53,792 nt of DNA from Anoxybacteroides tepidamans (lineage in GTDB: Bacteria; Bacillota; Bacilli; Bacillales; Anoxybacillaceae). Shown here piece by piece: positions 33,877 through 43,280 of the stretch. The first letter of the stretch is position 1, and every line of letters begins with the position of its first letter. The position numbers and the translations under genes are program-made. The DNA lies in the NCBI RefSeq assembly GCF_014201465.1, contig NZ_JACHEP010000021.1:1-53792 (forward strand). The letters are read 5' to 3'. The notes under the pieces are model-generated. The model was not told the origin of the DNA, ran no database searches, and was given only the letters and a program-made list of their open reading frames with translations.

Positions 33877-36800
33877 TTATTCCTTTGTTACGGCGTCTTT
33901 TTCTTCCTCTTTTTCAGAGTCGATCCCAACTGTAATCGCCTCTGCTGGCTGAACATCATCATCTTCATCGAAGTTTTCCATATTGATTTCTTTCTCGTCA
34001 CTAGAAAGGATTGTTACATCCATCCCTAAGCTTTGCAGTTCTTTAATCAATACTTTAAATGATTCCGGAACGCCAGGTTCTGGAACATTTTCGCCTTTGA
34101 CGATCGCTTCGTATGTTTTAACGCGACCGACGACATCGTCTGATTTGACAGTCAAAATTTCCTGCAACGTATATGCCGCGCCATATGCTTCAAGCGCCCA
34201 TACTTCCATCTCACCGAAACGCTGACCGCCAAACTGCGCTTTACCACCAAGCGGTTGTTGCGTCACAAGCGAATATGGGCCTGTCGAACGAGCATGAAGT
34301 TTATCGTCAACCATGTGCGCTAGTTTGATCATGTACATAATCCCGACCGATACACGATTATCAAACGGTTCACCTGTTCGTCCGTCATAAAGAACCGTTT
34401 TGGCATCACGAGCCATTCCCGCTTCTTCTAAGATCGCCCATACATCTTCTTCGCGAGCGCCGTCAAATACCGGAGAAGCGACGTGAAGACCGAGTTTTTT
34501 CGCTGCCATTCCAAGATGAAGTTCAAGCACCTGTCCGATGTTCATCCGCGACGGAACGCCTAATGGGTTTAACATAATATCAATCGGCGTACCATCCGGT
34601 AAGAACGGCATATCTTCTTCGGGAAGGATTCTTGAGATAACCCCCTTGTTGCCGTGACGACCAGCCATTTTATCGCCTTCGGAAATTTTCCGCTTTTGCA
34701 CGATGTATACACGCACAAGCTGATTCACACCCGGAGGAAGTTCGTCGCCGTCTTCACGGTTAAACACTTTAACGTCCAACACGATTCCGCCGCCACCGTG
34801 TGGTACACGAAGCGACGTATCCCGCACTTCACGAGCTTTTTCGCCAAAGATCGCATGCAATAGACGCTCTTCCGCTGTTAGCTCCGTTACTCCCTTTGGC
34901 GTTACTTTACCAACAAGTAAATCTCCGTCTTTCACCTCTGCACCAATTCGGACAATTCCTCGTTCGTCTAAATTACGCAGCGCATCTTCTCCAACATTCG
35001 GGATATCACGTGTAATTTCTTCTGGTCCAAGTTTTGTGTCGCGCGACTCGGATTCATACTCCTCAATATGAATCGATGTGTAAACATCGTCTTTGACAAG
35101 ACGCTCGCTCATAATAATGGCATCTTCGTAGTTGTAGCCGTCCCATGTCATGAAGGCAACAAGCACGTTGCGACCGAGCGCAAGTTCACCTTTTTCCATG
35201 GAAGGACCGTCCGCAAGAATTTCACCTTTTTCCACGATATCGCCTTTTTTCACAATCGGGCGTTGGTTGTAACATGTTCCTTGGTTGGAACGAACGAATT
35301 TGAGAAGGCGGTATTTATCAAGATCGCCTTTTACTTCTTTGCCATCGACTTCAACTAAACGGCGAACCCAAATTTCTTTCGCTTCCACCCGCTCGACAAT
35401 TCCGCGATGCTTGCAAATGACTGCTGCTCCAGAGTCTTTCGCCGATACATATTCCATTCCAGTTCCGACAATCGGCGCTTCTGGCTGCAATAACGGAACG
35501 GCTTGGCGCTGCATGTTCGCTCCCATTAACGCGCGGTTCGAGTCGTCATTTTCTAAGAACGGAATGCACGCAGTCGCTGCCGATACAACTTGTTTTGGCG
35601 ATACATCCATGTAGTCAACGCGATCACGTTTTACCACAATGTTCTCCCCGCGGAAGCGCGCCACAATATCTTCATCTAAGAATGTACCGTCTTCAGCGAT
35701 TCTTGCGTTTGCTTGTGCAACAACGTAATTGTCTTCTTCGTCCGCTGTTAAGTAGTCAATGCGGTTCGTAACCTTTCCTGTTTCAGGATCGACACGACGG
35801 TACGGCGTTTCAATAAATCCGAATTTATTCACTTTCGCATACGTAGACAGCGAGTTAATTAAACCGATGTTCGGACCCTCTGGCGTTTCAATCGGACACA
35901 TGCGGCCATAGTGAGAGTAGTGAACGTCACGCACTTCAAATCCAGCACGCTCACGAGTCAAACCGCCTGGCCCTAATGCAGAAAGACGGCGTTTATGCGT
36001 CAATTCCGCAAGCGGATTCGTTTGGTCCATAAATTGTGAAAGTTGTGAGCTACCAAAAAATTCTTTAATAGCGGCAATTACCGGGCGAATATTAATGAGT
36101 TGCTGCGGCGTAATCGTGTTTGTGTCCTGAATCGACATGCGTTCACGAACTACACGTTCCATGCGAGATAAACCGATTCGGAATTGGTTTTGCAACAATT
36201 CCCCAACCGAACGAAGACGCCGGTTTCCTAAATGGTCGATATCATCCGTATCCCCCACTCCGTGAAGAAGGTTAAAAAAGTAGCTGATTGATGCAATGAT
36301 ATCGCTAGGTGTAATATGTTTAACGCCTTCGGCAATGTGTCCGTTGCCAATGACATGAATGATTTGCTCGCCATCCGGATCATTCGGCGAGTAAATTTTA
36401 ATGGACTGCAATGTAAACTCTTCATCTACCACGCCGCCAGACGGTTTATACGTACGGAACCCGATGCCTTTTTCTAAATAAGGCAAAATTCGATCTAGTG
36501 TTCGACGATCAATCACTGTTCCTTTTTCAGCAATAATTTCACCGGTTTCAGGGTGTACGAGCGTTTCTGCAAGGCGTTGGTTGAAAAGTCTATTTTTGAT
36601 ATGAAGCTTTTTATTAATTTTATAACGCCCTACACTTGCTAAGTCATAGCGCTTCGGATCAAAGAAACGAGAAATGAGCAAGTTTTTTGCGTTTTCTACT
36701 GTTGGCGGTTCGCCTGGACGTAAGCGTTCGTAAATTTCAAGTAACGCTTTTTCCGTGCTTTCTGTATTGTCTTTTTCAAGCGTATTGCGAAGATATTCAT

Positions 36801-37440
36801 TCTCACCAATTAAATCGATAATCTCTTGATCAGACCCGAATCCGAGAGCGCGCAAAAGCACCGTTACAGGCAATTTGCGAGTACGATCAATACGAACATA
36901 TACAACATCTTTCGCGTCTGTTTCGTACTCTAACCATGCACCACGGTTCGGAATAACGGTCGCAGAAAAACCACGCTTACCGTTTTTGTCTACTTTTCCG
37001 CTATAATATACACTTGGAGAGCGTACAAGCTGAGAAACAATGACACGCTCTGCACCGTTGATGATGAACGTTCCTGTTTCTGTCATGAGAGGAAAATCCC
37101 CCATGAAAACATCTTGTTCTTTAACCTCGCCTGTTTCTTTATTGATCAGGCGCACTTTCACACGAAGTGGTGCTGCATATGTCACATCGCGTTCTTTTGA
37201 TTCTTCCACCGAATATTTCGGCTCCCCTAAACTATAATCGATAAATTCAAGAGAGAGATTTCCGGAAAAATCTTCAATCGGGGAAATTTCTTTGAACATT
37301 TCTCTCAGACCCTCGTCAAGAAACCATTGATAAGAGGAAGTCTGAATTTCGATAAGGTTTGGTAACTCTAGCACTTCACTAATACGCGCGTAACTTCTTC
37401 GTTGGCGGTGTCGTCCATATTGAACTAGTTGACCTGTCAA
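33877..37440 (-). CDS. rpoB: RNA polymerase beta subunit
   Basis: Second large RNA polymerase subunit, about 1187 aa. The rifampicin region [20 protein letters not shown] is of the sensitive type, with no known resistance substitutions. The C-terminus is acidic ([17 protein letters not shown] and onward), as in other Bacillaceae. The start is TTG at 37440 ([15 protein letters not shown]), as in B. subtilis; GAGGGG lies eight bases upstream, and the in-frame GTG at 37449 overlaps that site. Its own promoter and a hairpin leader precede it. Confidence 0.98.
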   Translation of the reverse strand: MTGQLVQYGRHRQRRSYARISEVLELPNLIEIQTSSYQWFLDEGLREMFKEISPIEDFSGNLSLEFIDYSLGEPKYSVEESKERDVTYAAPLRVKVRLINKETGEVKEQDVFMGDFPLMTETGTFIINGAERVIVSQLVRSPSVYYSGKVDKNGKRGFSATVIPNRGAWLEYETDAKDVVYVRIDRTRKLPVTVLLRALGFGSDQEIIDLIGENEYLRNTLEKDNTESTEKALLEIYERLRPGEPPTVENAKNLLISRFFDPKRYDLASVGRYKINKKLHIKNRLFNQRLAETLVHPETGEIIAEKGTVIDRRTLDRILPYLEKGIGFRTYKPSGGVVDEEFTLQSIKIYSPNDPDGEQIIHVIGNGHIAEGVKHITPSDIIASISYFFNLLHGVGDTDDIDHLGNRRLRSVGELLQNQFRIGLSRMERVVRERMSIQDTNTITPQQLINIRPVIAAIKEFFGSSQLSQFMDQTNPLAELTHKRRLSALGPGGLTRERAGFEVRDVHYSHYGRMCPIETPEGPNIGLINSLSTYAKVNKFGFIETPYRRVDPETGKVTNRIDYLTADEEDNYVVAQANARIAEDGTFLDEDIVARFRGENIVVKRDRVDYMDVSPKQVVSAATACIPFLENDDSNRALMGANMQRQAVPLLQPEAPIVGTGMEYVSAKDSGAAVICKHRGIVERVEAKEIWVRRLVEVDGKEVKGDLDKYRLLKFVRSNQGTCYNQRPIVKKGDIVEKGEILADGPSMEKGELALGRNVLVAFMTWDGYNYEDAIIMSERLVKDDVYTSIHIEEYESESRDTKLGPEEITRDIPNVGEDALRNLDERGIVRIGAEVKDGDLLVGKVTPKGVTELTAEERLLHAIFGEKAREVRDTSLRVPHGGGGIVLDVKVFNREDGDELPPGVNQLVRVYIVQKRKISEGDKMAGRHGNKGVISRILPEEDMPFLPDGTPIDIMLNPLGVPSRMNIGQVLELHLGMAAKKLGLHVASPVFDGAREEDVWAILEEAGMARDAKTVLYDGRTGEPFDNRVSVGIMYMIKLAHMVDDKLHARSTGPYSLVTQQPLGGKAQFGGQRFGEMEVWALEAYGAAYTLQEILTVKSDDVVGRVKTYEAIVKGENVPEPGVPESFKVLIKELQSLGMDVTILSSDEKEINMENFDEDDDVQPAEAITVGIDSEKEEEKDAVTKE

Positions 37441-37523
37441 CTGATTCACCCCTCAAATTCAAACATTGATGAAATAGAAGGCAATCTTCCTTTGAAGGAA
37501 GACAATTTTTGCCTTACTATTAG

Positions 37524-37560
37524 ACAAAAGAAAAATGGTTTCTATAATAAGAAAACCACA
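37524..37560 (-). terminator. Hairpin with T-run in the rpoB leader (possible attenuator)
   Basis: On the minus strand TGGTTT (37553-37558) pairs with AAACCA (37536-37541) and is followed by TTTTTCTTTTG. It lies downstream of the rpoB promoter and upstream of the gene, so it would reduce transcription into rpoBC. A second stem TCTTCCTT/AAGGAAGA follows at about 37480-37500. Confidence 0.45.
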
Positions 37561-37606
37561 TTTTCACCTATTTATAGATTTTATAATCTTTCCCATTAAA
37601 AACAAA

Positions 37607-37636
37607 ATTATACATAACGTACGTTGAATAACTCAA
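37607..37636 (-). promoter_or_regulatory. rpoB promoter (sigma-A)
   Basis: On the minus strand TTGAGT (37631-37636), 18 bases, then TATAAT (37607-37612), in the 250-base gap between ybxB and rpoB. Confidence 0.65.
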
Positions 37637-37687
37637 TGAGGTTACACATTTGGCATTTTATAATGCTATCATAGGTAAAAAAAACTG

Positions 37688-38290
37688 TCAATCTTTTTTT
37701 GCCTTTATGATATAATATCCTTTTTTCTTTGTGACCACTTCTACTTCGGCAAACAACGACTGCAGTTTTTCAAGCGCGGAAGGGGCGCCTTGTTTCTTTT
37801 GAATAACAACCCACAACTCTCCGTTAGGAAGAAGGTGAAGAATACTTTGTTCAAAAATGGAGTACACCACTTTTTTTCCTGCGCGAATAGGTGGATTGGT
37901 TAAAATCGCCGCAAACTCTTTATTTTCTACTTGTTCAAATAAATCGCTTTGATACACGGTCGCATTATCAATCTGATTAAGCTGCCGATTTCGACTTGCT
38001 AATTCAATCGCCCGCTCATTAATATCGATCATTTCAATTTTACGATCCGGAAAAGATTTCGCTACCGCTAAACCGATCGGACCGTAGCCGCAGCCAACAT
38101 CTAAAAAATTACCCTCGATCGCCGGCTCCTCAAACGTTTCGATTAATAAACGCGAACCGAAATCCACTTCACGCTTTGAAAAAACACCGCGATCTGTAGT
38201 AAATATGAACTCATGTCCCCTTAGTGTATAATTCCATATTTGCGGATTGCTCGAAGAAGAAGGAGTTTGGGAATAATAATGTTCGCTCAA
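37688..38290 (-). CDS. ybxB: RsmC-like class I SAM-dependent methyltransferase (YbxB)
   Basis: Methyltransferase resembling the catalytic half of 16S rRNA G1207 methyltransferase RsmC. The SAM-binding motif LDVGCGYGPIGLAVA is at about 66-80, and the catalytic NPPIR motif at about 135. It has about 200 aa, so it lacks the N-terminal pseudo-domain of E. coli RsmC. I prefer TTG 38290 (MSEHYYSQTPSS), which is eight bases from AAAGG and matches the family start, over ATG 38299, which abuts that site. It lies between rplL and rpoB, as in B. subtilis; the upstream gap is occupied by a mobile element, so its native promoter may have been displaced. Confidence 0.9.
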   Translation of the reverse strand: MSEHYYSQTPSSSSNPQIWNYTLRGHEFIFTTDRGVFSKREVDFGSRLLIETFEEPAIEGNFLDVGCGYGPIGLAVAKSFPDRKIEMIDINERAIELASRNRQLNQIDNATVYQSDLFEQVENKEFAAILTNPPIRAGKKVVYSIFEQSILHLLPNGELWVVIQKKQGAPSALEKLQSLFAEVEVVTKKKGYYIIKAKKD

Positions 38291-38358
38291 TGACATCATC
38301 CTTTCTCACTTAATCATCTTTTCCATTTTTCAACAAAACCATCATTATATAAGAAGGC

Positions 38359-38606
38359 CACGAGTGTTCATTATCCATTATTTTACTTAAAAATACAGGA
38401 TCATATAGCTGAACACAAGCTTTTCTGCCTCATCCCTCGAACAAGAACGGCAGCGGGCAAATGAAGTTGCCCGCAAAGCGTTCATTGTTCGAGGAGGGCA
38501 TGCGTATAGCATGCCCAGTCGGCAAGCGATTCGCTTGCCGACTCCGGCAGAAAAGCTAGGAATAGAGCCATCTAAACTTGTTTTTATTGGTTAATCAACA
38601 CGTCTG
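38359..38606 (-). mobile_element. Non-coding palindromic mobile element, copy 2 (reversed)
   Basis: The longest copy, 248 bp, in opposite orientation to the other two. The same ends are present (GTGTTGATTAACC at the right, GTGTTCATTATCCA at the left). The internal AGCTTTTCTGCC and GGCAGAAAAGCT arms enclose three hairpins: one with arms CCTCGAACAA/TTGTTCGAGG, one GGGCATGCGTATAGCATGCC, and one with arms GTCGGCAAGCGA/TCGCTTGCCGAC. Copy 1 lacks the middle one. Flanks match over seven of nine bases when read as a duplication (minus-strand GCTCCTTAT and CCTTCTTAT), suggesting an older insertion. It lies between the rplL terminator and ybxB. Confidence 0.85.
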
Positions 38607-38619
38607 ATAAGGAGCAAAA

Positions 38620-38655
38620 AATATTAAAAAGCCCGCTATAATTAGCGAGCTTTTC
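38620..38655 (-). terminator. rplL terminator
   Basis: On the minus strand AAAGCTCGC pairs with GCGGGCTTT, followed by TTTAATATTTTTT. It ends the rplK-rplA-rplJ-rplL transcripts just after rplL and before mobile element copy 2. Confidence 0.85.
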
Positions 38656-38672
38656 AATCCGTCTAGGCGAAA

Positions 38673-39041
38673 TTACTTAACTTCTACGCTAGCGCCAGCT
38701 TCTTCAAGTTTAGCTTTGATTTCTTCAGCTTCTTCTTTAGAAACGCCTTCTTTAACTGGCTTTGGAGTGTTGTCAACTAAGTCTTTTGCTTCTTTTAAGC
38801 CGAGGCCAGTAAGTTCACGCACAACTTTGATAACTTTGATTTTTTGTGCGCCGCCATCTGTAAGGATAACGTCGAATTCTGTTTTTTCAGCAGCAGCTTC
38901 GCCACCAGCAGCAGCACCGCCAGCAACTACTACAGGAGCAGCAGCCGTTACACCGAACTCTTCTTCGATTGCTTTTACTAATTCGTTTAATTCTAAAACA
39001 GTCATATTTTTAACCGCTTCAATGATTTGTTCTTTAGTCAT
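38673..39041 (-). CDS. rplL: 50S ribosomal protein L7/L12
   Basis: The stalk protein that recruits translation GTPases. The N-terminal dimerisation part (1-35), an Ala/Gly-rich hinge (about 36-52) and the conserved C-terminal domain with [20 protein letters not shown] are all present; 122 aa. It is translated after rplJ and followed by a terminator. Confidence 0.98.
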   Translation of the reverse strand: MTKEQIIEAVKNMTVLELNELVKAIEEEFGVTAAAPVVVAGGAAAGGEAAAEKTEFDVILTDGGAQKIKVIKVVRELTGLGLKEAKDLVDNTPKPVKEGVSKEEAEEIKAKLEEAGASVEVK

Positions 39042-39102
39042 TGTAATATTCCTCCCTTAGTATCATTTTTCAATGTGATGAAATTAAGACACAAACACTA
39101 AA

Positions 39103-39603
39103 TTATGCACCTTGTTCTTCTTTCTTCTCTGCAACTGCTTTTGTAACAAGAGCGAAGTTGCGGATTGGTGCTTGAAGAACGCTAAGCAACATAGAAAGCA
39201 AGCCTTCACGAGAAGGAAGATTCGCAAGTGCTTTTACTTCTTCAACAGTAGCAACGTTACCTTCAATGACACCTGCTTTAATCTCTAACGCTTCGTGAGT
39301 TTTTGCGAATTCATTTAAGATTTTTGCCGGTGCTACTACATCATCGTTGCTAAACGCGATCGCATTTGGACCAGTAAGAACTTCGTCTAGTCCCTCTAAA
39401 CCAACTTCTGCAAGGGCACGGCGAGTTAATGTGTTTTTGTACACTTTAAACTCGATGCCTGCTTCACGAAGCTGTTTGCGGAGCTCTGTTACTTCCGCCA
39501 CGTTTAGGCCGCGATAGTCTACGATGATTGTCGATTTGCTTGCGCGGAACTTATCAGCGATTTCCGCTACAACTTGTTTTTTGAGTTCGATTGCGCTGCT
39601 CAT
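39103..39603 (-). CDS. rplJ: 50S ribosomal protein L10
   Basis: Anchors the L7/L12 dimers to the ribosome. [19 protein letters not shown] and the C-terminal helix region that binds L12 are present; 166 aa. It is preceded by a structured leader with a terminator hairpin, the usual site of L10(L12)4 feedback control. Confidence 0.98.
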   Translation of the reverse strand: MSSAIELKKQVVAEIADKFRASKSTIIVDYRGLNVAEVTELRKQLREAGIEFKVYKNTLTRRALAEVGLEGLDEVLTGPNAIAFSNDDVVAPAKILNEFAKTHEALEIKAGVIEGNVATVEEVKALANLPSREGLLSMLLSVLQAPIRNFALVTKAVAEKKEEQGA

Positions 39604-39815
39604 CTTTACACCTCCTGTAGATCGTTAAAATCCAACACCACTTATACCGCAAAAAACCTCCATGTCAACGTAGACATGGAGGTATCGATCAAAGTGCCTA
39701 TACAGTGCACTTTTTATATACACAAACACCTCGGTAGGAAATTAAGCTCTTTAGAGCACCTACTGTCTACGGTACAAATGATATTCGTTTTTTCAGACAA
39801 CACATATCATACTAA
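39604..39815 (-). ncRNA. L10 ribosomal leader with attenuator
   Basis: The 235-base gap between rplA and rplJ is the standard place of the L10 leader. A strong terminator is present on the minus strand: CCTCCATGTC pairs with GACATGGAGG (39657-39684), followed by TTTTTTGCGG. Upstream sequence around 39760-39790 (with TAGGTGCTCTAAAGAGC) can form the receptor part. L10-L12 binding is known to favour termination in Bacillus. A family-model match was not run. Confidence 0.75.
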
Positions 39816-39838
39816 ACGATTTTTAAAAAGTCAATGAT

Positions 39839-40540
39839 TTATCGCGCTACAACAAATGTAGAAGGATCAACTTTAATTCCAGGTCCCATTGTTGAAGTAA
39901 CGGTTACGTTTTTCACGTACGTACCTTTCGCTGCAGCTGGTTTTACCTTTAAGATTGTTTCGTAAATTGTTGTGAAGTTATCGACAAGTTTTTCGTTGTC
40001 AAAAGAAATTTTTCCAATTGGAACGTGGATGTTACCTGCTTTGTCCACGCGATACTCCACTTTACCAGCTTTAATTTCTTTTACTGCTCTTGCTACGTCA
40101 AATGTAACTGTACCTGTTTTTGGGTTTGGCATTAACCCTTTAGGACCTAAAACACGACCTAATTTACCAACTTCACCCATCATATCAGGAGTTGCGACAA
40201 TTACATCAAAATCAAACCAACCTTGTTGGATTTTATTGATATAATCTGTATCGCCAACGTAATCCGCTCCTGCAACTTCAGCTTCTTTTGCTTTCTCACC
40301 TTTCGCAAATACTAACACGCGTTGTACTTTACCTGTTCCGTGTGGCAATACAACAGCTCCACGGATTTGTTGGTCTGCTTTTTTAGGATCTACTCCTAAA
40401 CGGAAAGCCACTTCTACCGTTGCATCAAATTTTGCAATGCTCGTTTTCTTTACAAGCTCGATTGCTTCTGTTACAGAATAAGCTTTAAAGCGGTCGACAA
40501 GCTTCGCCGCTTCTACGTATTTTTTTCCTCTTTTAGCCAT
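39839..40540 (-). CDS. rplA: 50S ribosomal protein L1
   Basis: Ribosomal protein L1 of the mobile stalk that helps release E-site t[39 protein letters not shown]-like text and [20 protein letters not shown] are diagnostic; 233 aa. It follows rplK by about 110 bases, a gap holding a strong hairpin. Confidence 0.98.
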   Translation of the reverse strand: MAKRGKKYVEAAKLVDRFKAYSVTEAIELVKKTSIAKFDATVEVAFRLGVDPKKADQQIRGAVVLPHGTGKVQRVLVFAKGEKAKEAEVAGADYVGDTDYINKIQQGWFDFDVIVATPDMMGEVGKLGRVLGPKGLMPNPKTGTVTFDVARAVKEIKAGKVEYRVDKAGNIHVPIGKISFDNEKLVDNFTTIYETILKVKPAAAKGTYVKNVTVTSTMGPGIKVDPSTFVVAR

Positions 40541-40588
40541 TTTAAATTCCTCCTCATTGTGGTTTTAACGGAATAACCTCCCACGAAT

Positions 40589-40630
40589 AAAGGTTGCGAA
40601 AAGGAATGACTCCTTACAGTCGCAACCTTC
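40589..40630 (-). terminator. Hairpin between rplK and rplA
   Basis: AAGGTTGCGA pairs with TCGCAACCTT, with an inner stem AAGGA/TCCTT. On the minus strand it is followed by TATTCG, not a T-tract, so it may be a weak attenuator or a processing site rather than a full terminator. Confidence 0.45.
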
Positions 40631-40650
40631 TTTAGCCAGCTTATGCTACA

Positions 40651-41076
40651 TTAGTCTTCGATCACAATGCCCATGCTGCGGGCCGTACCTTCAACCATGC
40701 GCATTGCAGCTTCAATGCTCGCTGCGTTTAAGTCTGGCATCTTCGTTTCAGCAATCTCGCGCACTTTGTCGCGCTTGATCGTCGCTACCTTATTACGGTT
40801 TGGTTCACCGGAACCTGACTCAATACCAGCTGCTTTTTTCAATAAAACCGCAGCAGGCGGAGTTTTTGTAATAAATGTAAATGAACGGTCCTCGTATACC
40901 GTAATTTCAACAGGAATGATCAAACCTGCTTGGTCAGCTGTACGAGCATTGAATTCTTTACAGAATCCCATGATATTCACACCAGCTTGACCTAACGCTG
41001 GACCAACTGGTGGTGCCGGGTTCGCTTTACCTGCAGGGATTTGTAGCTTCACGACTTTAATTACTTTTTTAGCCAC
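40651..41076 (-). CDS. rplK: 50S ribosomal protein L11
   Basis: Ribosomal protein L11, part of the GTPase-associated centre and required for the stringent response. The 141-aa protein reads [20 protein letters not shown] and contains [20 protein letters not shown]. The start is GTG at 41076, preceded by AAGGAGG; the open frame upstream to 41202 is leader sequence. A GTG start in such a highly expressed gene is less usual and may be part of its control. Confidence 0.97.
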   Translation of the reverse strand: MAKKVIKVVKLQIPAGKANPAPPVGPALGQAGVNIMGFCKEFNARTADQAGLIIPVEITVYEDRSFTFITKTPPAAVLLKKAAGIESGSGEPNRNKVATIKRDKVREIAETKMPDLNAASIEAAMRMVEGTARSMGIVIED

Positions 41077-41368
41077 GAGACACACCTCCTTAAGTCCGTG
41101 ATGTGGTATTAGGGATTTTCCCTCCCACTCCATTAGGTTATGAATAATGCCGTTTTGTCCAACATTATTCTTCGCTAAAGTGTTAACCTTACACCCTTTC
41201 ATCTCCTAATTTAGACATAGGAGAACTCTTTTCTATTCTAAAAGCTCCCTTATACATCTTACGCTTTTGTTAAGACGCATAAGATCATTGCAACTTGAAT
41301 AGAATTTGTTTATTTATCGATTTATGAACGGTTGAATGATATCAGCCTCTACCACGAGATATACTGAC
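41077..41368 (-). promoter_or_regulatory. Long structured leader of rplK
   Basis: About 290 untranslated bases separate the promoter from rplK. Several stems are visible on the minus strand: TTCTATTC with GAATAGAA enclosing ATCTTA-GCG with CGTAAGAT, then TCTCCTA with TAGGAGA, then GAATAATG with CATTATTC. Autogenous control of this operon is known in bacteria; a specific ligand is not claimed. Confidence 0.5.
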
Positions 41369-41374
41369 TATAAA

Positions 41375-41403
41375 ATAGTATCACTTTTCCTTTTTGATTG
41401 CAA
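41375..41403 (-). promoter_or_regulatory. rplK promoter (sigma-A)
   Basis: On the minus strand TTGCAA (41398-41403), 17 bases, then TACTAT (41375-41380). It lies immediately after the nusG stop codon. Confidence 0.72.
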
Positions 41404-41415
41404 GTTATTTCATAA

Positions 41416-41949
41416 TTATATTTTTTCAATTTGTGAAAAATCAAGTTCGATTGGTGTTTCACGGCCAAACATGCTCACAAGCACCTTTACTTTCCGTCTG
41501 TCCGTATCAATTTCTTCAATCGTACCTGTGAAATTCGCGAAAGGACCTTCCTTCACTTGCACGGTTTCTTTCAATTCGTAGTCAAAATCAAGCTCTGTTA
41601 GCGACACTCCCATACGTTTTAAAATTAAACGAACCTCTTCTTCAAGCAGAGGAGTTGGCTTCGATCCAGCGCCGCTCGATCCAACAAACCCTGTTACTCC
41701 CGGCGTGTTTCGCACCACATACCATGAATCGTCCGTCATCACCATCTCAACTAACACATACCCCGGGAACACTTTTCGTTTCGTCACTTTTTTCTTTCCG
41801 TTTTTCATATCTGTTTCTTCTTCTTCCGGAACAATGACACGAAAAATTTTATCTTGCATTCCCATCGATTCTACTCTTTTTTCTAAGTTGGCTTTTACTT
41901 TATTTTCATAACCTGAATACGTATGAATCACATACCAGTTCTTCTCCAT
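41416..41949 (-). CDS. nusG: Transcription termination/antitermination factor NusG
   Basis: Binds RNA polymerase and modulates pausing; in Bacillus it promotes sequence-specific pausing. The NGN domain (MEKNWYVIHTYSGYENKVKA and onward) is followed by the KOW domain near the C-terminus (VKEGPFANFTGTIEEIDTDR). It has 177 aa. A terminator and a possible separate promoter lie between it and secE. Confidence 0.98.
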   Translation of the reverse strand: MEKNWYVIHTYSGYENKVKANLEKRVESMGMQDKIFRVIVPEEEETDMKNGKKKVTKRKVFPGYVLVEMVMTDDSWYVVRNTPGVTGFVGSSGAGSKPTPLLEEEVRLILKRMGVSLTELDFDYELKETVQVKEGPFANFTGTIEEIDTDRRKVKVLVSMFGRETPIELDFSQIEKI

Positions 41950-41991
41950 CGGCTGGGACTTAAACGTCCTTCCCTCCCTAACATTTTATAA

Positions 41992-42019
41992 ACAAAACAA
42001 AAACCCGTTTCCGGGCTTT
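41992..42019 (-). terminator. Terminator between secE and nusG
   Basis: On the minus strand AAGCCCG pairs with CGGGTTT across a GAAA loop, followed by TTTTGTTTTG. It should reduce read-through from secE into nusG. Confidence 0.7.
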
Positions 42020-42045
42020 CTAGTGTCTACACTTTATTATCTTTC

Positions 42046-42076
42046 ATTATACCATACGAAAATGGTGGTTATTCAA
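42046..42076 (-). promoter_or_regulatory. Possible nusG promoter
   Basis: On the minus strand a perfect TATAAT (42046-42051) with TG one base upstream (extended -10). TTGAAT (42071-42076) lies at a long 19-base spacing and overlaps the secE stop. Confidence 0.45.
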
Positions 42077-42251
42077 GCACCAAACGAATTAAAGAAGAAA
42101 TTCCTAAATCCACGACAGCAAAGAAGACAGTCATAAATGCAACAGTTGCCAATACAGTGATCGTATAGCTCACAAGTTCCTTCCGTTTTGGCCAACTTAC
42201 TTTTTTCATTTCGCGTGCGACTTCATTAAAAAATTTGACGATATGTTTCAT
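42069..42251 (-). CDS. secE: Protein translocase subunit SecE
   Basis: Small single-span partner of SecY. 60 aa: an amphipathic N-terminal helix (MKHIVKFFNEVAREMKKVSW), the conserved SWPKRKEL, then one membrane segment (about 30-52). GGAGG precedes the ATG at 42251; the longer frame to 42296 is not supported. It lies between rpmGB and nusG, the usual order. Confidence 0.96.
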   Translation of the reverse strand: MKHIVKFFNEVAREMKKVSWPKRKELVSYTITVLATVAFMTVFFAVVDLGISSLIRLVLE

Positions 42252-42316
42252 GATCGTAACCTCCAACAACTTCGAGCTGCCTTGACGATAATTCACTATA
42301 TTACCATATTGTACAT

Positions 42317-42466
42317 TTACTTCGTTTCACGGTGAACCGTATGCTCATTACACATTTTGCAAAATTTCTTGATCTCTAGACGCTCTTGAGCATTGCTGGC
42401 GTTTTTCATCGTTGAATAATTACGGTTGTTGCATTTGCTACAGGCTAACACTACTTTTTTGCGCAT
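42317..42466 (-). CDS. rpmGB: 50S ribosomal protein L33
   Basis: 49 aa, reading [20 protein letters not shown], then a middle part, and ending [15 protein letters not shown]. Two CxxC pairs (Cys9/Cys12 and Cys36/Cys39) make this the zinc-binding form located upstream of secE in Firmicutes. No strong Shine-Dalgarno precedes the ATG at 42466 (GGTGGAAC is the best). Confidence 0.94.
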   Translation of the reverse strand: MRKKVVLACSKCNNRNYSTMKNASNAQERLEIKKFCKMCNEHTVHRETK

Positions 42467-42499
42467 ATATGTTCCACCGTTTCACAAGATGTCTTTAAA

Positions 42500-42529
42500 A
42501 ATTTACCATATACGTATTTCTTATGTCAA
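42500..42529 (-). promoter_or_regulatory. Promoter of rpmGB-secE (sigma-A)
   Basis: On the minus strand TTGACA (42524-42529), 18 bases, then TAAATT (42500-42505) with TG one base upstream. It lies just after sigH. Confidence 0.6.
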
Positions 42530-42561
42530 TGACAAATAAGTTTCAGCCTACTCCCATAGTT

Positions 42562-43212
42562 TTACAAACTAATTTCTCGGTACTCTAAATATCTTTCTAA
42601 TTTTCGTTTCACTCGTTGCAAAGCATTATCAATCGACTTAACATGACGGTTGAGTTCTTCAGAAATTTCTTGGTATGACCGTCCATCTAAATATAACACA
42701 AGAACTTTTCTCTCTAAATCACTCAATAACTCCGCCATTTTTATTTCAATATCATCTACTTTTTCACGATTAATAATTAGCTCTTCCGGATCGGTCGCTT
42801 TCGTCCCAGAAATGACATCCATCAATGTCCGTTCTGATTCGTCATCATAAATCGGTTTGTCAAGAGAAACATAAGAATTGAGAGGGATGTGCTTTTGCCT
42901 TGTTGCCGTTTTAATTGCAGTGATCATTTGTCGCGTAATGCACAATTCTGCAAAGGCTTTAAAAGAAGTAAGTTTGTCCTCTTTAAAATCACGGATCGCT
43001 TTGTATAAACCAATCATTCCTTCTTGAATGATATCTTCGCGGTCTGCCCCTACTAAAAAATAAGACCGTGCTTTCGCCCGCACGAAATTTTGATACTTAT
43101 GAATCAAAAAATCCAATGCATCGCTATCCCCTTGATGAACGCGTTCAACCAACTCTTCATCTTCAAACTGCTCGAATTTTTTGTCGTTTTTACTTTTGAA
43201 GCCCTCGCCCAC
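42562..43212 (-). CDS. sigH: RNA polymerase sigma factor SigH
   Basis: Sigma-70 family factor for the transition to stationary phase, competence and early sporulation. Region 2 includes NFVRAKARSYFLVGADREDI and GLYKAIRDFKEDKLTSFKAF; region 4 ends with SYQEISEELNRHVKSIDNAL. 216 aa from GTG 43212, placed six bases after GGAGGG; the open frame upstream to 43260 crosses the promoter. It is transcribed from its own promoter between rae1 and the gene. Confidence 0.97.
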   Translation of the reverse strand: MGEGFKSKNDKKFEQFEDEELVERVHQGDSDALDFLIHKYQNFVRAKARSYFLVGADREDIIQEGMIGLYKAIRDFKEDKLTSFKAFAELCITRQMITAIKTATRQKHIPLNSYVSLDKPIYDDESERTLMDVISGTKATDPEELIINREKVDDIEIKMAELLSDLERKVLVLYLDGRSYQEISEELNRHVKSIDNALQRVKRKLERYLEYREISL

Positions 43213-43246
43213 GCCGATCCCTCCGACCGCACAAATCGATAAAATT

Positions 43247-43276
43247 ATTATACAGTACAAATTTTTACAGCGTCAA
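43247..43276 (-). promoter_or_regulatory. sigH promoter (sigma-A)
   Basis: On the minus strand TTGACG (43271-43276), 18 bases, then TATAAT (43247-43252), about 35 bases upstream of the GTG start. In B. subtilis this promoter is repressed by AbrB; an AbrB site cannot be called from sequence. Confidence 0.72.
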
Positions 43277-43280
43277 CCAC

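Noticed and set aside
41077-41202. An N-terminally extended L11
   Set aside because: The extension is not conserved and the GTG at 41076 has an ideal ribosome binding site and gives the standard 141 residues.
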